This document shows, piece after piece, positions 35,063 through 44,931 of a stretch of 52,957 bases of DNA. A program made the position numbers and the translations under genes. The DNA is taken from assembly GCF_003347515.1 (NCBI RefSeq), contig NZ_QEII01000283.1:1-52957 (forward strand), given 5' to 3'. The DNA comes from Rhodoferax ferrireducens. Its GTDB lineage: Bacteria; Pseudomonadota; Gammaproteobacteria; Burkholderiales; Burkholderiaceae_C. Below the pieces are notes generated by a model. That model was not told where the DNA came from, ran no database searches, and saw only the letters and a program-made list of their open reading frames with translations. The number at the start of each line of letters is the position of its first letter. Within the stretch, counting starts at the first letter, position 1.

Positions 35063-35692
35063 ATGAAAGGAATCCTCGGACTTCTCCGCAACAAGCTCAG
35101 GCCGGTGCCGAATGACGAGCCCCATGATTCCCTGCTGTTCACCACGGCTTTTGCCGGACTAGGCGTGGACGCCAGACTATTGGTCCCCTGGGAGGCACGG
35201 GCGGTGGAGGTCGGGGCGGCCAAATTGAGCGCCGGCCGTGGCACCAAGCTGCTGCAGGGTCTGTGGTCCAAGGACAAGTACATGCACCAGTTGGACCAAG
35301 CGGCTATCGGGCACATGGAGCAGTTCTTTGAATTCGCCACGGTGGCCGCCAACCGCGACATCATCCGCCAGGATGAATACAGCAACTTCATGATCGTGTT
35401 GCTAAGCGGCAGCATTGCGGTTGATCGCGTGCAGCCTTGGGGTGAGCGCCTGCGCCTCGCCGAAGCCGCACCCGGCGAAATTCTGGGTGAGATGTCGCTG
35501 CTTGACAGTGGTATGCGGTTTTCGAGCTGCACCACGCTGAGCCCTTGCGACATCGCCATTCTCAGGGCAGACGCGATGGACGAGATGCTGACCGCCAACC
35601 CGGCGCTGGCAGCCAGCTTCATCGCCCTGCTGGCCCGAAAACTGTCGCTGCGCCTGCGCGTCGTCAGCGCCCGGCTCAGCGACAACAAATGA
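35063..35692 (+). CDS. Cyclic-nucleotide-binding domain protein between pilT and pilU
   Basis: The 209-residue protein has an N-terminal region without clear family (about 1-85) and then a Crp-like beta-roll domain: FEFATVAANRDIIRQDEYSNFMIVLLSGSI, LAEAAPGEILGEMSLLDSGMRFSSCTTLS, which includes the GEMSLLDSGMRFSS phosphate-binding cassette. The canonical Arg appears as R in MRFSS. There is no DNA-binding helix-turn-helix at the C-terminus. It probably senses cAMP or cGMP and acts on the pilus motor, which is inference from its place 41 bases after pilT and 21 before pilU. Confidence 0.82.
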   Translation: MKGILGLLRNKLRPVPNDEPHDSLLFTTAFAGLGVDARLLVPWEARAVEVGAAKLSAGRGTKLLQGLWSKDKYMHQLDQAAIGHMEQFFEFATVAANRDIIRQDEYSNFMIVLLSGSIAVDRVQPWGERLRLAEAAPGEILGEMSLLDSGMRFSSCTTLSPCDIAILRADAMDEMLTANPALAASFIALLARKLSLRLRVVSARLSDNK

Positions 35693-35713
35693 TTTCAGAA
35701 AGCATCACACGCC

Positions 35714-36850
35714 ATGGAACGCGATCAAGCCACCAAGTTCGTCAACGACCTGCTCAAACTGATGGTCGCCCGCAACGGCAGCGATCTATTCATCACGGCT
35801 GATTTCCCGCCCGCCGTCAAGGTTGACGGCAAGGTCACCAAGGTATCGCCGCAGCCGCTCAACGCGGCCCACACGCTGGCGCTGACGCGCGCGGTCATGA
35901 ACGACAAGCAGGTGGCCGAGTTTGAGCGCACCAAGGAGTGCAACTTTGCCATCTCGCCGCCAGGCGTCGGGCGCTTTCGCGTCAACGCCTTCATGCAGCA
36001 GGGCAAGGTCGGCATGGTGTTGCGCGTCATTCCGCTGAGCGTGCCCACCATCGATGGCTTGGGCGTGCCCCAGGTACTCAAGGATGTGGCGACCGCCAAG
36101 CGCGGCCTGTGCATTCTGGTGGGCGCCACCGGTTCCGGCAAATCAACGACGCTGGCGGCGATGGTGGACTGGCGCAATGACAATTCATTCGGTCACATCA
36201 TCACCATTGAAGACCCGATTGAGTTCGTGCATGCACACAAGAACTGCGTGGTGATGCAGCGCGAAGTGGGCGTCGACACCGACAGCTGGGGCGCGGCCCT
36301 GAAAAACACCTTGCGCCAGGCCCCCGACGTGATCTTGATGGGCGAAATCCGCGACCGCGAAACCATGGAACACGCGGTGGCTTTTTCCGAGACCGGGCAT
36401 CTGTGCCTGGCCACCCTGCATGCCAACAGCGCCAACCAGGCGCTGGACCGCATCATCAATTTCTTTCCGGAAGAGCGGCGATCGCAACTCCTGATGGACT
36501 TGTCGCTCAACCTCAAAGCGATGGTGTCACAGCGACTGATCCCCATGCAGAACGGCAAGGGCCGCACCGCCGTCGTCGAGATCATGCTCAATACGCCGCT
36601 GGTTTCCGACATGATCTTCAAGGGGGAAGTCTCCGAGATCAAGGAGATCATGAAGAAGAGCCGCAACCTGGGCATGCAGACCTTTGACCAAGCCTTGTTT
36701 GACGCCTATGAGACTAACCTGATCACTTACGAAGACGCCCTGCGCAATGCGGACTCGGTCAACGACCTGCGCCTGCAGATCAAACTCAACAGCCAGCGTG
36801 GCAGAACCCAGGACCTCAGCGCTGGCACCGAAAACTTCGCCATCGTTTAA
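35714..36850 (+). CDS. pilU: Type IV pilus retraction ATPase PilU
   Basis: The 378-residue PilT paralogue has Walker A GATGSGKSTT, ITIEDPIEFVHAHKNC and Walker B MGEIRDRETM, and lacks the AIRNLIRE motif of PilT (it has TPLVSDMIFKGE at that place). PilU is a PilT-dependent accessory motor for forceful retraction. It follows the cyclic-nucleotide-binding gene closely, forming a three-gene motility operon. The C-terminal tail of about 30 residues (NDLRLQIKLNSQRGRTQDL) is typical of PilU. Confidence 0.95.
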   Translation: MERDQATKFVNDLLKLMVARNGSDLFITADFPPAVKVDGKVTKVSPQPLNAAHTLALTRAVMNDKQVAEFERTKECNFAISPPGVGRFRVNAFMQQGKVGMVLRVIPLSVPTIDGLGVPQVLKDVATAKRGLCILVGATGSGKSTTLAAMVDWRNDNSFGHIITIEDPIEFVHAHKNCVVMQREVGVDTDSWGAALKNTLRQAPDVILMGEIRDRETMEHAVAFSETGHLCLATLHANSANQALDRIINFFPEERRSQLLMDLSLNLKAMVSQRLIPMQNGKGRTAVVEIMLNTPLVSDMIFKGEVSEIKEIMKKSRNLGMQTFDQALFDAYETNLITYEDALRNADSVNDLRLQIKLNSQRGRTQDLSAGTENFAIV

Positions 36851-36876
36851 ACAAGACCAGCGTCCACGCCAACACC

Positions 36877-37821
36877 ATGAGCCCTATGAACACCACCAGC
36901 AGCATCAGCCCGAAATCCTACGAACCCACGCCCGCGCGTCGCGTTGCCTTTCTGGGTCTGGGCGTGATGGGTTACCCCATGGCCGGGCACCTGGCGCGGG
37001 CCGGCCACCAGGTCACCGTGTACAACCGGACTGCTACCAAATCAATAGCTTGGTGCGCAGAATTTACGGGGGCTAGCGGCTCAAAACATGCTGCAAACCA
37101 CGCACTGACACCGCGCCTCGCCGCGCAGCAGGCGGAGCTCGTTTTTTGCTGCGTCGGCAACGACGACGATCTGCGCAGCGTCACCCTCGGCGCGGACGGC
37201 GCCTTTGCCGGCATGGCGCTGGGCGCCACGTTTGTGGATCACACCACCGCATCGGCCAGCGTCGCGCGCGAGTTGTACACCGCCGCGAAGAACCTCGGGC
37301 TCCACTTTGTCGACGCTCCGGTGTCGGGGGGCCAGGCGGGTGCACAAAATGGCCTGCTGACTGTGATGTGCGGCGGCGATCAAACGGCTTTTGACGCGGC
37401 GCAGCCGGTGGCCCTGGCGTTTTCCAGGGCCTTCACGCTACTGGGTGCAAGCGGCGCGGGCCAGCTGGCCAAGATGGTGAATCAGATCTGTATTGCCGGC
37501 CTGGTACAGGGTTTGAGCGAAGCCATTGCCTTTGGCCAATGTGCCGGGCTGGACATGAACCAGGTTCTTGACGTGATTGGTAAGGGCGCCGCGCAGAGCT
37601 GGCAGCTCGACAACCGCGGCAAAACCATGGTGGCGAATAAGTTCGATTTTGGCTTTGCCGTGGACTGGATGCGCAAGGACTTGGGGCTGGTGCTGGATGA
37701 AGCCAAGCGCAACGGTGCGCGCCTGCCGGTCACCGCCCTGGTGGACCAGTTCTATGCCGACGTGCAGCACATGGGCGGTCAGCGCTGGGACACCTCCAGC
37801 CTGATCAAGCGGCTGAAGTAA
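36877..37821 (+). CDS. NAD(P)-dependent beta-hydroxyacid dehydrogenase (3-hydroxyisobutyrate dehydrogenase family)
   Basis: The 314-residue protein has an N-terminal GLGVMGYPMAGHLARAG nucleotide-binding loop, DAPVSGGQAGAQNGLLTVMCGG for substrate binding, and GAGQLAKMVNQICIAGL with the catalytic Lys. The group covers 3-hydroxyisobutyrate and tartronate semialdehyde reductases; I cannot choose between them. Residues 50-70 (TKSIAWCAEFTGASGSKHA) are encoded by a dispersed repeat (37040-37099) read in frame. The gene follows pilU by 26 bases but is not functionally related. An inverted-repeat region lies downstream. Confidence 0.9.
   Translation: MSPMNTTSSISPKSYEPTPARRVAFLGLGVMGYPMAGHLARAGHQVTVYNRTATKSIAWCAEFTGASGSKHAANHALTPRLAAQQAELVFCCVGNDDDLRSVTLGADGAFAGMALGATFVDHTTASASVARELYTAAKNLGLHFVDAPVSGGQAGAQNGLLTVMCGGDQTAFDAAQPVALAFSRAFTLLGASGAGQLAKMVNQICIAGLVQGLSEAIAFGQCAGLDMNQVLDVIGKGAAQSWQLDNRGKTMVANKFDFGFAVDWMRKDLGLVLDEAKRNGARLPVTALVDQFYADVQHMGGQRWDTSSLIKRLK
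37040..37099 (+). repeat. Dispersed 60-bp repeat, copy D, in dehydrogenase gene
   Basis: It reads AATCAATAGCTTGGTGCGCA, then GAATTTACGGGGGCTAGCGG and on to AAAACATG. Over the 35-base core (TAGC to the end of the GGCTAG block) it matches copy C at about 25 positions. It is in the same orientation as the gene and encodes part of the loop after the nucleotide-binding YNRT motif, which is usually shorter or different in relatives. Confidence 0.8.
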
Positions 37822-37920
37822 TTCGCCCCCCGAGGGGCCAATTTTCCCTCGCGGGGCTGACCGCCAAGCGGCTCAGAACCTAGGGGCGGCCCGTCGGAAA
37901 ATTGCCCAGTGCCACGGCTA
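37822..37920. terminator. Inverted-repeat region between convergent genes
   Basis: The gap between two convergent genes holds CCCCCCGAGGGGCC near 37827 and longer arms GGCCAATTTTCC (37836-37847) and GGAAAATTGCCC (37896-37907), which pair across a 48-base GC-rich loop. It may stop transcription from both sides. It also resembles dispersed intergenic sequence I recall from Comamonadaceae, so it may be a repeat and not a simple terminator. Confidence 0.5.
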
Positions 37921-38556
37921 CTATTTGGCTTCGGCGGAGGCGGGCTTGGACTGCATGCCCTGCAACTCTTCTTCGCTGATGATTTCCAGCACGCGAACCA
38001 CTTTTTGGACACCCTTGGTGCCACGAGCGATGTCGGTGGCGCGGTTGGCTTCGCGCTGGGTCACGCGCCCCATCAAATACGTGATGCCACGCTCTGTCGT
38101 GACTTTAAAGCTGTTGGCAAACAAATCCTTGGCGTCCACCATATTGGCCTTGACCATGCCGGTCACCAGCGCATCCGACGAGCGCTGGGTGAATGAAGGG
38201 CTGTCCTGAATGCCGAGCTCATTGACAACGGCACGCACATTCTCAACCCGGGACACGACCTGCTCCACCAGTTGCTTGTCCTGTGCATTGGCCACCTCCC
38301 CGGTCAACAGCACCTGGCGGTTGTAGCTGGTGAAGTTGACACGAGCGCGGTCACCCAGATTGGCGCGCACGCCACTGGCCGCGCGCAGTTCAATCCCCTC
38401 GTCTTCGAGCTGGGTGCCCGCAGTACGGCGATCGGTTGCCACCAACGAACTCATCACGGCGCCACCCACCATGATGGGCGCACAAGCGCCGAGGCCAACG
38501 CCCACACAGGCGCTCAATGCCAGCATCGTCACGAGTTTTTGAGTTGCAAATTTCAT
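37921..38556 (-). CDS. dolP: BON-domain outer-membrane lipoprotein (DolP/YraP type)
   Basis: The 211-residue protein has a lipoprotein signal peptide with lipobox LGAC near residue 25, then two BON domains: GVRANLGDRARVNFTSYNRQVLLTGEV and TSSDALVTGMVKANMV-like second copy ending in KVVRVLEIISEEEL. DolP is a lipid-anchored protein that keeps outer-membrane integrity. Gene order yraN, diaA, dolP beside rsmI is the same as in E. coli, which supports the name. It closes the three-gene minus-strand operon. Confidence 0.9.
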   Translation of the reverse strand: MKFATQKLVTMLALSACVGVGLGACAPIMVGGAVMSSLVATDRRTAGTQLEDEGIELRAASGVRANLGDRARVNFTSYNRQVLLTGEVANAQDKQLVEQVVSRVENVRAVVNELGIQDSPSFTQRSSDALVTGMVKANMVDAKDLFANSFKVTTERGITYLMGRVTQREANRATDIARGTKGVQKVVRVLEIISEEELQGMQSKPASAEAK

Positions 38557-39630
<1,074 letters not shown>

Positions 39631-39631
<1 letters not shown>

Positions 39632-40542
39632 TGATTTCTACTTATGCCTCCGCTTTAAGTGCCGCGTCCGATGCGGCTGCTGATCAGAATTATCCGCCCG
39701 GCGCGCTGTACGTCGTGGCCACGCCCATCGGCAACCTGGCCGACATCACGCTGCGTGCGCTGCATGTGCTCGGTCTGGTCGACGCGATTGCCTGCGAGGA
39801 CACGCGTCACACCCAGGCCTTGCTGCGCGCCTATGGCATCGACAAGTCGGCTTCGCAACTGCTGGCGGTGCACCAGCACAACGAGGCGCAGGCTGCGCAG
39901 ACGGTGATCGAGCGCCTGCGCCAAGGGCAGCGGGTGGCCTACGCCAGCGACGCAGGCACCCCGGCCATCAGCGACCCCGGCGCCCGGCTGGTGGCCGCCG
40001 TGCGCCAAGCGCATTTGGCCGTGGTGCCGCTGCCCGGCGCCAGCAGCGTGACCGCCGCCTTGAGCGTGGCCGGCATCGCGGATGAGGGCGCGCAGCAGAG
40101 TGGATTTGTGTTCGTCGGGTTCCTGTCGTCGAAATCGACCGAACGCGCCGCCGCCATCGAAAGTCTGCGCCTTGAGGGGCGTGCGGTGGTGATACTGGAA
40201 GCACCGCATCGCATTGAGGCACTGGCGACGGCACTGGCGACGCTGGGCGCGCGCCTGGTCACCATCGGTCGCGAGCTGACCAAGCAGTTCGAAGAGATAG
40301 CCACGGTCAGTGCGGAGAGCTTCCCGGCCTGGCTGGCCCAGGACGGGAACCGCCTGCGTGGCGAGTTCGTTGTGGTGCTCCACCCCGCCCAAGCCGAGAC
40401 ACAAGCGGGACCGGATACCCGTGTCCTGAAACTGCTGCTGGCACAGCTGCCGCTGAAAACTGCCGTCAAGCTGGCCGCCGACATCACCGGCGAACCCCGC
40501 AACGCGCTTTACGAGCTGGCCTTGAGTCTGAAAGAGGATTAA
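39631..40542 (+). CDS. rsmI: RsmI, 16S rRNA (cytidine-1402 2'-O) methyltransferase
   Basis: The 303-residue enzyme methylates the ribose of C1402 in 16S rRNA with SAM. The signature YVVATPIGNLADITLRAL, CEDTRHTQALL, SDAGTPAISDPGARLV and LPGASSVTAALSVAG are all present. The start appears to be a TTG at 39631 with GAGGGAAC upstream, since no in-frame ATG precedes the conserved region. It overlaps yraN by one base head to head. It is the last conserved chromosomal gene before the accessory region. Confidence 0.95.
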
Positions 40543-40969
40543 ACCGGCGTCGACATGTTCACCAGTTTGCATGGAGGTAATCGGTGCGCATGAGTAAAAG
40601 CTCACTCATGCAAAATCCGACTAAATTGGCACTCAATCACGGGGAAAGCTAGTGCTGGTGCGCTGGCGGGGATCACATTTAAAACCGTTTCCCCAATGAA
40701 AATAACATATTTTTTGAATTTGATTTCGAAAAGTACCGTCAAAAGTACCGTCAAAACTTTTTGTGTCCTGTAAATGAAACGGTTTGACTTGGTATGCCAC
40801 TGTATGAACTTCATCAGCGAAGAACGGACTGTTAGTTGGAGTGCCCTGGCCGAGCCAACTAGCAAAGCTACTATTCTAAAAATTTTCAGCCACATATCAC
40901 CATGATGGAGTTGAAGAGCATTCGTTCACTTGAGCGTCTAATGCCCTCCAGATTCGGTTGTGGCGCTTG
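40543..40969. other. Junction of core chromosome and accessory region, no convincing gene
   Basis: After rsmI this 427-base stretch is visibly AT-richer. It has a perfect inverted repeat GCATGAGT / ACTCATGC (40588-40611) and a direct repeat of AAAAGTACCGTC (about 40729-40752). A minus-strand frame at 40602-40895 is open but has no recognisable family and no good ribosome-binding site. No tRNA or integrase gene was seen. It may hold an integration boundary, but no second copy of an attachment sequence was found. Confidence 0.5.
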
Positions 40970-41788
40970 TTAGTCACGCCCAAAATCAATGGTGATGTGG
41001 TTCAAGTCTTCCAGTACGACATACCTTTTGCCTGTCTGTGAGATTTGCATGACTCCAAAGATCAGCACACGGGTTCCTGTCAACTGTTCCTGGTCGCTTA
41101 TTCCAAAACGACTGAACAGATCCGCAACATGCTGCCCCGGTACACAGATGCTCAGATTAGCGTGTCCACCTGAGTTCAACCACAGCGTGTTCGCATGATC
41201 GAATTGGGCTGACACAAGCTGTCCAAAAAATCCATTCAATTTAAAGCTGTGCATTGGAGCTGCTGCTTCAAACGATACAAAAAAATCTGTCACTGCGAAT
41301 GTGCCAAAACCAGCCACGTCCACAATTTGAGGTGAGGTCCTGAAGGCTGTTGGGGCAGTCAATAGACGCAGCAGTGGTCGCAACCGCACGTGCTGAACAT
41401 GGTTGCTATTGGAGCCGGACCCGGCAACCAGTTCATCCTGAGTCCTGATGTCTTCAACATCGCCGGGGTGGATAGGTCGACTCCATTGCGCCGGAGCCCC
41501 ATAGTCAAAATCCACAACCAGGCGGTGAGCAGGATGGCCATGGGCATCCGCATAGTCTCTGGCATTGGCAGCAGCCTGCGCTCCGCGAAAGTGGCACCCG
41601 TCGGCATGGGGTCGCGCACCAAAACAGGCCTCGCGGTCATTTCGGGTCTCGATGCGGAAAAAAGCATGACCCCCACATTCAGGACAGACCAGGTAACGCC
41701 GCTTTTGCGACAAATCATCTGTTGGCAATCCCGCGAATTGCTGCGCGTTGTAAATCAAATCGTTCTGCGTGCATCGGGCAAATTCCAT
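40970..41788 (-). CDS. Hypothetical protein with Cys-rich N-terminal motif
   Basis: The protein of about 272 residues is not one I recognise. It starts MEFARCTQND after a strong GGAGAGAACAAA site at 41788. Residues 30-65 hold CPECGGHAFFRI, REACFGARPHADGCHF, a likely zinc-binding knuckle (Cys-X2-Cys and later Cys/His). The rest is mixed alpha-beta with SFKLNGFFGQLVSAQFDHANTLWLNSGG and VLIFGVMQISQTGKRYVVLEDL near the end, which looks like an OB-fold-like nucleic-acid-binding segment, but that is only a guess. It is the first gene of the accessory region and the only one there on the minus strand besides the XRE gene. Confidence 0.6.
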   Translation of the reverse strand: MEFARCTQNDLIYNAQQFAGLPTDDLSQKRRYLVCPECGGHAFFRIETRNDREACFGARPHADGCHFRGAQAAANARDYADAHGHPAHRLVVDFDYGAPAQWSRPIHPGDVEDIRTQDELVAGSGSNSNHVQHVRLRPLLRLLTAPTAFRTSPQIVDVAGFGTFAVTDFFVSFEAAAPMHSFKLNGFFGQLVSAQFDHANTLWLNSGGHANLSICVPGQHVADLFSRFGISDQEQLTGTRVLIFGVMQISQTGKRYVVLEDLNHITIDFGRD

Positions 41789-42152
41789 TTTGTTCTCTCC
41801 AATAAATTTCACCAATCATTTTTCTTGCTGGTAAACCTGCGGTCGCAACGGCTGCCTCCAGGCTTTTGTCCTGGGGACCGTCATTGCCCGGGCTCGATCA
41901 GCAAGGCGCAAGAACGGTACTTCTCATCGTTGGCCGCTTTTGGGTGGCCGTCGCGTCCAGTACGTTTTTGATGAATTCGCGAACACCGTTCTCAGACCAT
42001 AAGGAAAAACTTTCACCCATGTCTTCCGCCGCAAACAGCTGACTGGATTCAACACGCCATGCCCTTGAGTGGGCATTTATGCCGACGTCGCAGTTTTCAC
42101 CCAGACGAGAGACTGGTTTTCTTCTCTCAAACCTCAATCAGGAGCTCTAAAA
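41789..42152. other. Intergenic region, possible small ORF only
   Basis: This 364-base gap lies between two divergent accessory genes. A minus-strand frame at 41898-42137 contains MGESFSLWSENGVREFIKN, which looks protein-like, but it starts without a clear ribosome-binding site and has no known relative. Two promoters should be present. I call nothing here with confidence. Confidence 0.3.
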
Positions 42153-42485
42153 ATGACCTTAACTTGTCCCCATTGCCAATCAGATCGAATTGGCACAAAA
42201 AACTTGGCAAAGAAAACCGGCGGCACTCTCGGTGCTGTGGCAGGCGCGGCCACTGGCGCAGCCGGCGCCATGGGTGGCGCTGAACTGGGCGCCAGCGCCG
42301 GATTGGTTGCCGGCCCGGTCGGCGCCATCTTCGGCGGCCTGGCCGGTGCCATCATTGGCGGACTGTTCGGTGGCGCTGCCGGCGGCGCCATGGGCGCGCG
42401 ACTGGGCGAGGTGGTGGATGACAATGTCCTGGACAACTGTCACTGCCTGGATTGCGGTCACACGTTCAGTCTGAAACGGATCTGA
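42153..42485 (+). CDS. Glycine-zipper membrane protein with split zinc ribbon
   Basis: The 110-residue protein begins with MTLTCPHCQSDRIGTKN and ends CHCLDCGHTFSLKRI, so the two Cys pairs at its two ends could together bind one zinc. Between them is a long Gly/Ala-rich segment with GxxxG repeats (GAVAGAATGAAGAMGGAELGA and on), the glycine-zipper pattern of membrane-inserting proteins. A CAGGAGCTCT site is upstream. The role is unknown; similar zinc-ribbon membrane proteins lie at 47913 and 48287. Confidence 0.72.
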   Translation: MTLTCPHCQSDRIGTKNLAKKTGGTLGAVAGAATGAAGAMGGAELGASAGLVAGPVGAIFGGLAGAIIGGLFGGAAGGAMGARLGEVVDDNVLDNCHCLDCGHTFSLKRI

Positions 42486-42722
42486 TCCATTTCATTCACT
42501 GCCTTATGCAATCGCGGGCTCAGCCGCAGGGAGCTGGTCACGCAGGGCGTCATCGTCCAGTTCTGCCTGACGCCAATCGCCTTGCCGACATATCAACAAG
42601 CGTCGGCACCCCTCGCGTCGTTTTCCCTTAGTTCCCTTTAATCAACCCCAGGCACCGACTTGCACTTTGCTGTATCAACCCAGCGGCTTTGTCACGTGCG
42701 TCACAAACGAAAGAAGTCCTCA

Positions 42723-43691
42723 ATGGCACACCTTATTCAATCCATGACCTATACCGGCGAAACCCCCTGGCATCAACTGGGCAACCCATTGCCCGCCAAA
42801 CAATCCATCGACGTCTGGGCCAAGGAAGCCGGGATGGACTGGAACATCTGCGAAACCCCGGTGCGTTACCTGACCGAGCAGATCGGCTCGCTCGGCGCCA
42901 TCATGTCGTTCAACGAACAGAAAGTGCTGTACCGCAGCGACACCAAAGCGGCGCTGTCCGTGGTCAGCGGCCGCTATCAGGTGGTGCAGCCCAAAGCGGT
43001 GCTGGAGTTTTACCGGGACCTGACCGAGATATCGGGCTTCGAGCTGGAAACCGCTGGTGTCCTGAAGGAAGGCAAGAAGTTCTGGGCGCTGGCTAAAACA
43101 GGCAAAGAAGCCACTCTCAAAGGCAACGATGTCGTGAAAGGCTACATCCTGCTGGCCACCTCCTGCGACGGCACTCTGGCGACCACCGCCACGCCGACCA
43201 CCGTCCGGGTCGTCTGCAACAACACCCTCGCCATTGCCCTGAATGGTGCCAGCAGCGCGATCAAGGTGCCGCACAGCACCAGCTTCGATGCCCAGGCGGT
43301 GAAGAAGCAATTGGGGATTGCGGTGTCGCAGTGGGACAGTTTCATGTACCGCATGAAAACGCTGTCAGAGCGCAAAGTGAAATCGCATGAAAGCATGAAC
43401 TACTTCCTCAAAGTCCTGTGCCAGACCGACAGTCATGTCGATCCGGCGCAGGGCCTGATGAACGAGCGCGCCTTGAAGAAAGTGCAAGCCCTGTTTGACG
43501 GGCAGGGCCACGGCGCGGAGCTGGCCTCGGCTTCGGGCACGGCCTGGGGCCTGCTCAATGCCGTCACCGAGTTTGTCGACCACGAGAGACGCGCCCGCAG
43601 CCAGGAATACCGTCTCGATTCGGCCTGGTTCGGGCAAGGCGCCAATCTCAAGCAGCGTGCCCTGGACTATGCGCTGCAACTGGCGGCATGA
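42723..43691 (+). CDS. DUF932 family phage/plasmid protein
   Basis: The protein of about 322 residues has the DUF932 (phage/plasmid-like protein TIGR03299) layout: TPWHQLGNPLPAKQSIDVWAKEAGMDW, LYRSDTKAALSVVSGRYQVVQP, YILLATSCDGTLATTATPTTVRVVCNNT. The biochemical role is unknown, but such proteins sit with recombination genes on plasmids, conjugative elements and phages. Here it comes just before a YqaJ-type exonuclease gene and is separated from it by a terminator hairpin. Confidence 0.88.
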   Translation: MAHLIQSMTYTGETPWHQLGNPLPAKQSIDVWAKEAGMDWNICETPVRYLTEQIGSLGAIMSFNEQKVLYRSDTKAALSVVSGRYQVVQPKAVLEFYRDLTEISGFELETAGVLKEGKKFWALAKTGKEATLKGNDVVKGYILLATSCDGTLATTATPTTVRVVCNNTLAIALNGASSAIKVPHSTSFDAQAVKKQLGIAVSQWDSFMYRMKTLSERKVKSHESMNYFLKVLCQTDSHVDPAQGLMNERALKKVQALFDGQGHGAELASASGTAWGLLNAVTEFVDHERRARSQEYRLDSAWFGQGANLKQRALDYALQLAA

Positions 43692-43742
43692 ACAGCAAGT
43701 AACTTCCTCGCACCAACCGTCAAAGCACACGACGGCATACAG

Positions 43743-43775
43743 CCCCGCTCCATCTTGCATGGACCGGGGTTTTTT
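43743..43775 (+). terminator. Rho-independent terminator after DUF932 gene
   Basis: CCCCGCTCCAT and ATGGACCGGGG form a stem with one C-C mismatch around a CTTGC loop, followed at once by six T. It separates the DUF932 gene from the exonuclease gene. Confidence 0.85.
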
Positions 43776-43813
43776 CATTTGTGAAACAGAAATAGCTTAT
43801 TGAAGGAAGCACC

Positions 43814-44824
43814 ATGGCCAATGCACACATAGCACCCAAGGCAGACAAGCCCACCCGGTCCAAGCCAGCCCTGAAGCTGGTCAAAACGCAGGACCTCAAT
43901 CGCGAGCAATGGCTGAGCGTCAGAAAAGGCGGCATCGGCAGTTCGGATGCCGCGTCCGCCGTCGGACTCAATCCCTATTGTTCACAGCTGGAACTCTGGC
44001 TGAATAAAACCGGGCGGGACGCCGGCCTGCCCAAAGTCGATCCCAAGGATCAGACCAGTCCCATGTACTGGGGCACCTTGCTCGAATCCATCGTGGCGGC
44101 GCACTACACCATGCGCACAGGCCACAAGGTCCGGCGCATCAATGCCGTGTTGCAGCACCCGACCGAACCGTGGATGCTGGCGAACCTGGACCGCGAAGTC
44201 ATCGGCACACCCGAGGTGCAGATCCTGGAGTGCAAGACGGCGGGCATCAACGGCGCGCGGCTCTGGAAGGAGGGCGTGCCGGAATATATCCAGTTGCAGG
44301 TCATGCACCAGCTCGCGGTCACCGGCAAACAGACGGCGGACGTGGCGGTGCTGATCGGCGGCCAGGATCTGCAGATCCACCGCATCGAGCGCGACGACAC
44401 CATGATCGCCCGCCTGATGGAGCTGGAACGGCAGTTCTGGCGCTACGTGGAAACGAATACAGCGCCACCGGCGGACGGCTCGGATTCGGCGGATGTCGCG
44501 CTGCGCTGCCTGTACCCGCAGGACAGCGGCTCCGTCCTCGACCTGTCGCAGGACCTGGCCATGTCGGCGGCGTTTTCCGACCTACTGGCCGTTCGGGAAA
44601 TGCTGACCAGCAACGTGCTGCTGGAAGCGCAGCTCAAGCAGCGCATCCAGCAACGCATGGGGGACGCCACCAAAGTGGTGTTCGAAACCGGAGACGTGAC
44701 CTGGAAACGCAGCAAGGACGGGAGCGGGCTGGACGTGGTCAATCTGCTGAAGGACCAGCCGGAACTGCTGCAGCGCTACGCCCTGGTCAAGCCTGGCTCC
44801 AGGCGCTTTCTCGTGAATGTCTAA
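43814..44824 (+). CDS. YqaJ family viral-type recombinase exonuclease
   Basis: The 336-residue protein has the lambda-exonuclease-like PD-(D/E)XK fold of YqaJ nucleases: REQWLSVRKGGIGSSDAASAVGLNPYCS at the front, WGTLLESIVAAHYTMRTG, MLANLDREVI, and QILECKTAGINGARLW, where Asp, Glu and Lys form the active site. These 5'-3' exonucleases prepare single strands for annealing proteins. A GGAAGCACC site is upstream. The Gp3-like gene follows; a RecT or Bet annealing protein is not present next to it. Confidence 0.92.
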   Translation: MANAHIAPKADKPTRSKPALKLVKTQDLNREQWLSVRKGGIGSSDAASAVGLNPYCSQLELWLNKTGRDAGLPKVDPKDQTSPMYWGTLLESIVAAHYTMRTGHKVRRINAVLQHPTEPWMLANLDREVIGTPEVQILECKTAGINGARLWKEGVPEYIQLQVMHQLAVTGKQTADVAVLIGGQDLQIHRIERDDTMIARLMELERQFWRYVETNTAPPADGSDSADVALRCLYPQDSGSVLDLSQDLAMSAAFSDLLAVREMLTSNVLLEAQLKQRIQQRMGDATKVVFETGDVTWKRSKDGSGLDVVNLLKDQPELLQRYALVKPGSRRFLVNV

Positions 44825-44931
44825 ACCGGCGCGCCCCGCTTGGGGGTGTTGTGTGTCATGCGTATCAATCAATGTGCCTGCCTTTATTCAGATGGATGAA
44901 GCAGGCTCTTCTCACTCAAAAAGGAATCATC

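Noticed and set aside
40729..40752. CRISPR-like direct repeat AAAAGTACCGTC
   Set aside because: Only two adjacent 12-base copies without spacers; no cas genes in the window.
40602..40895. Possible 97-codon gene after rsmI
   Set aside because: No ribosome-binding site or family; the AT-rich stretch makes open frames by chance and the region looks like a border.
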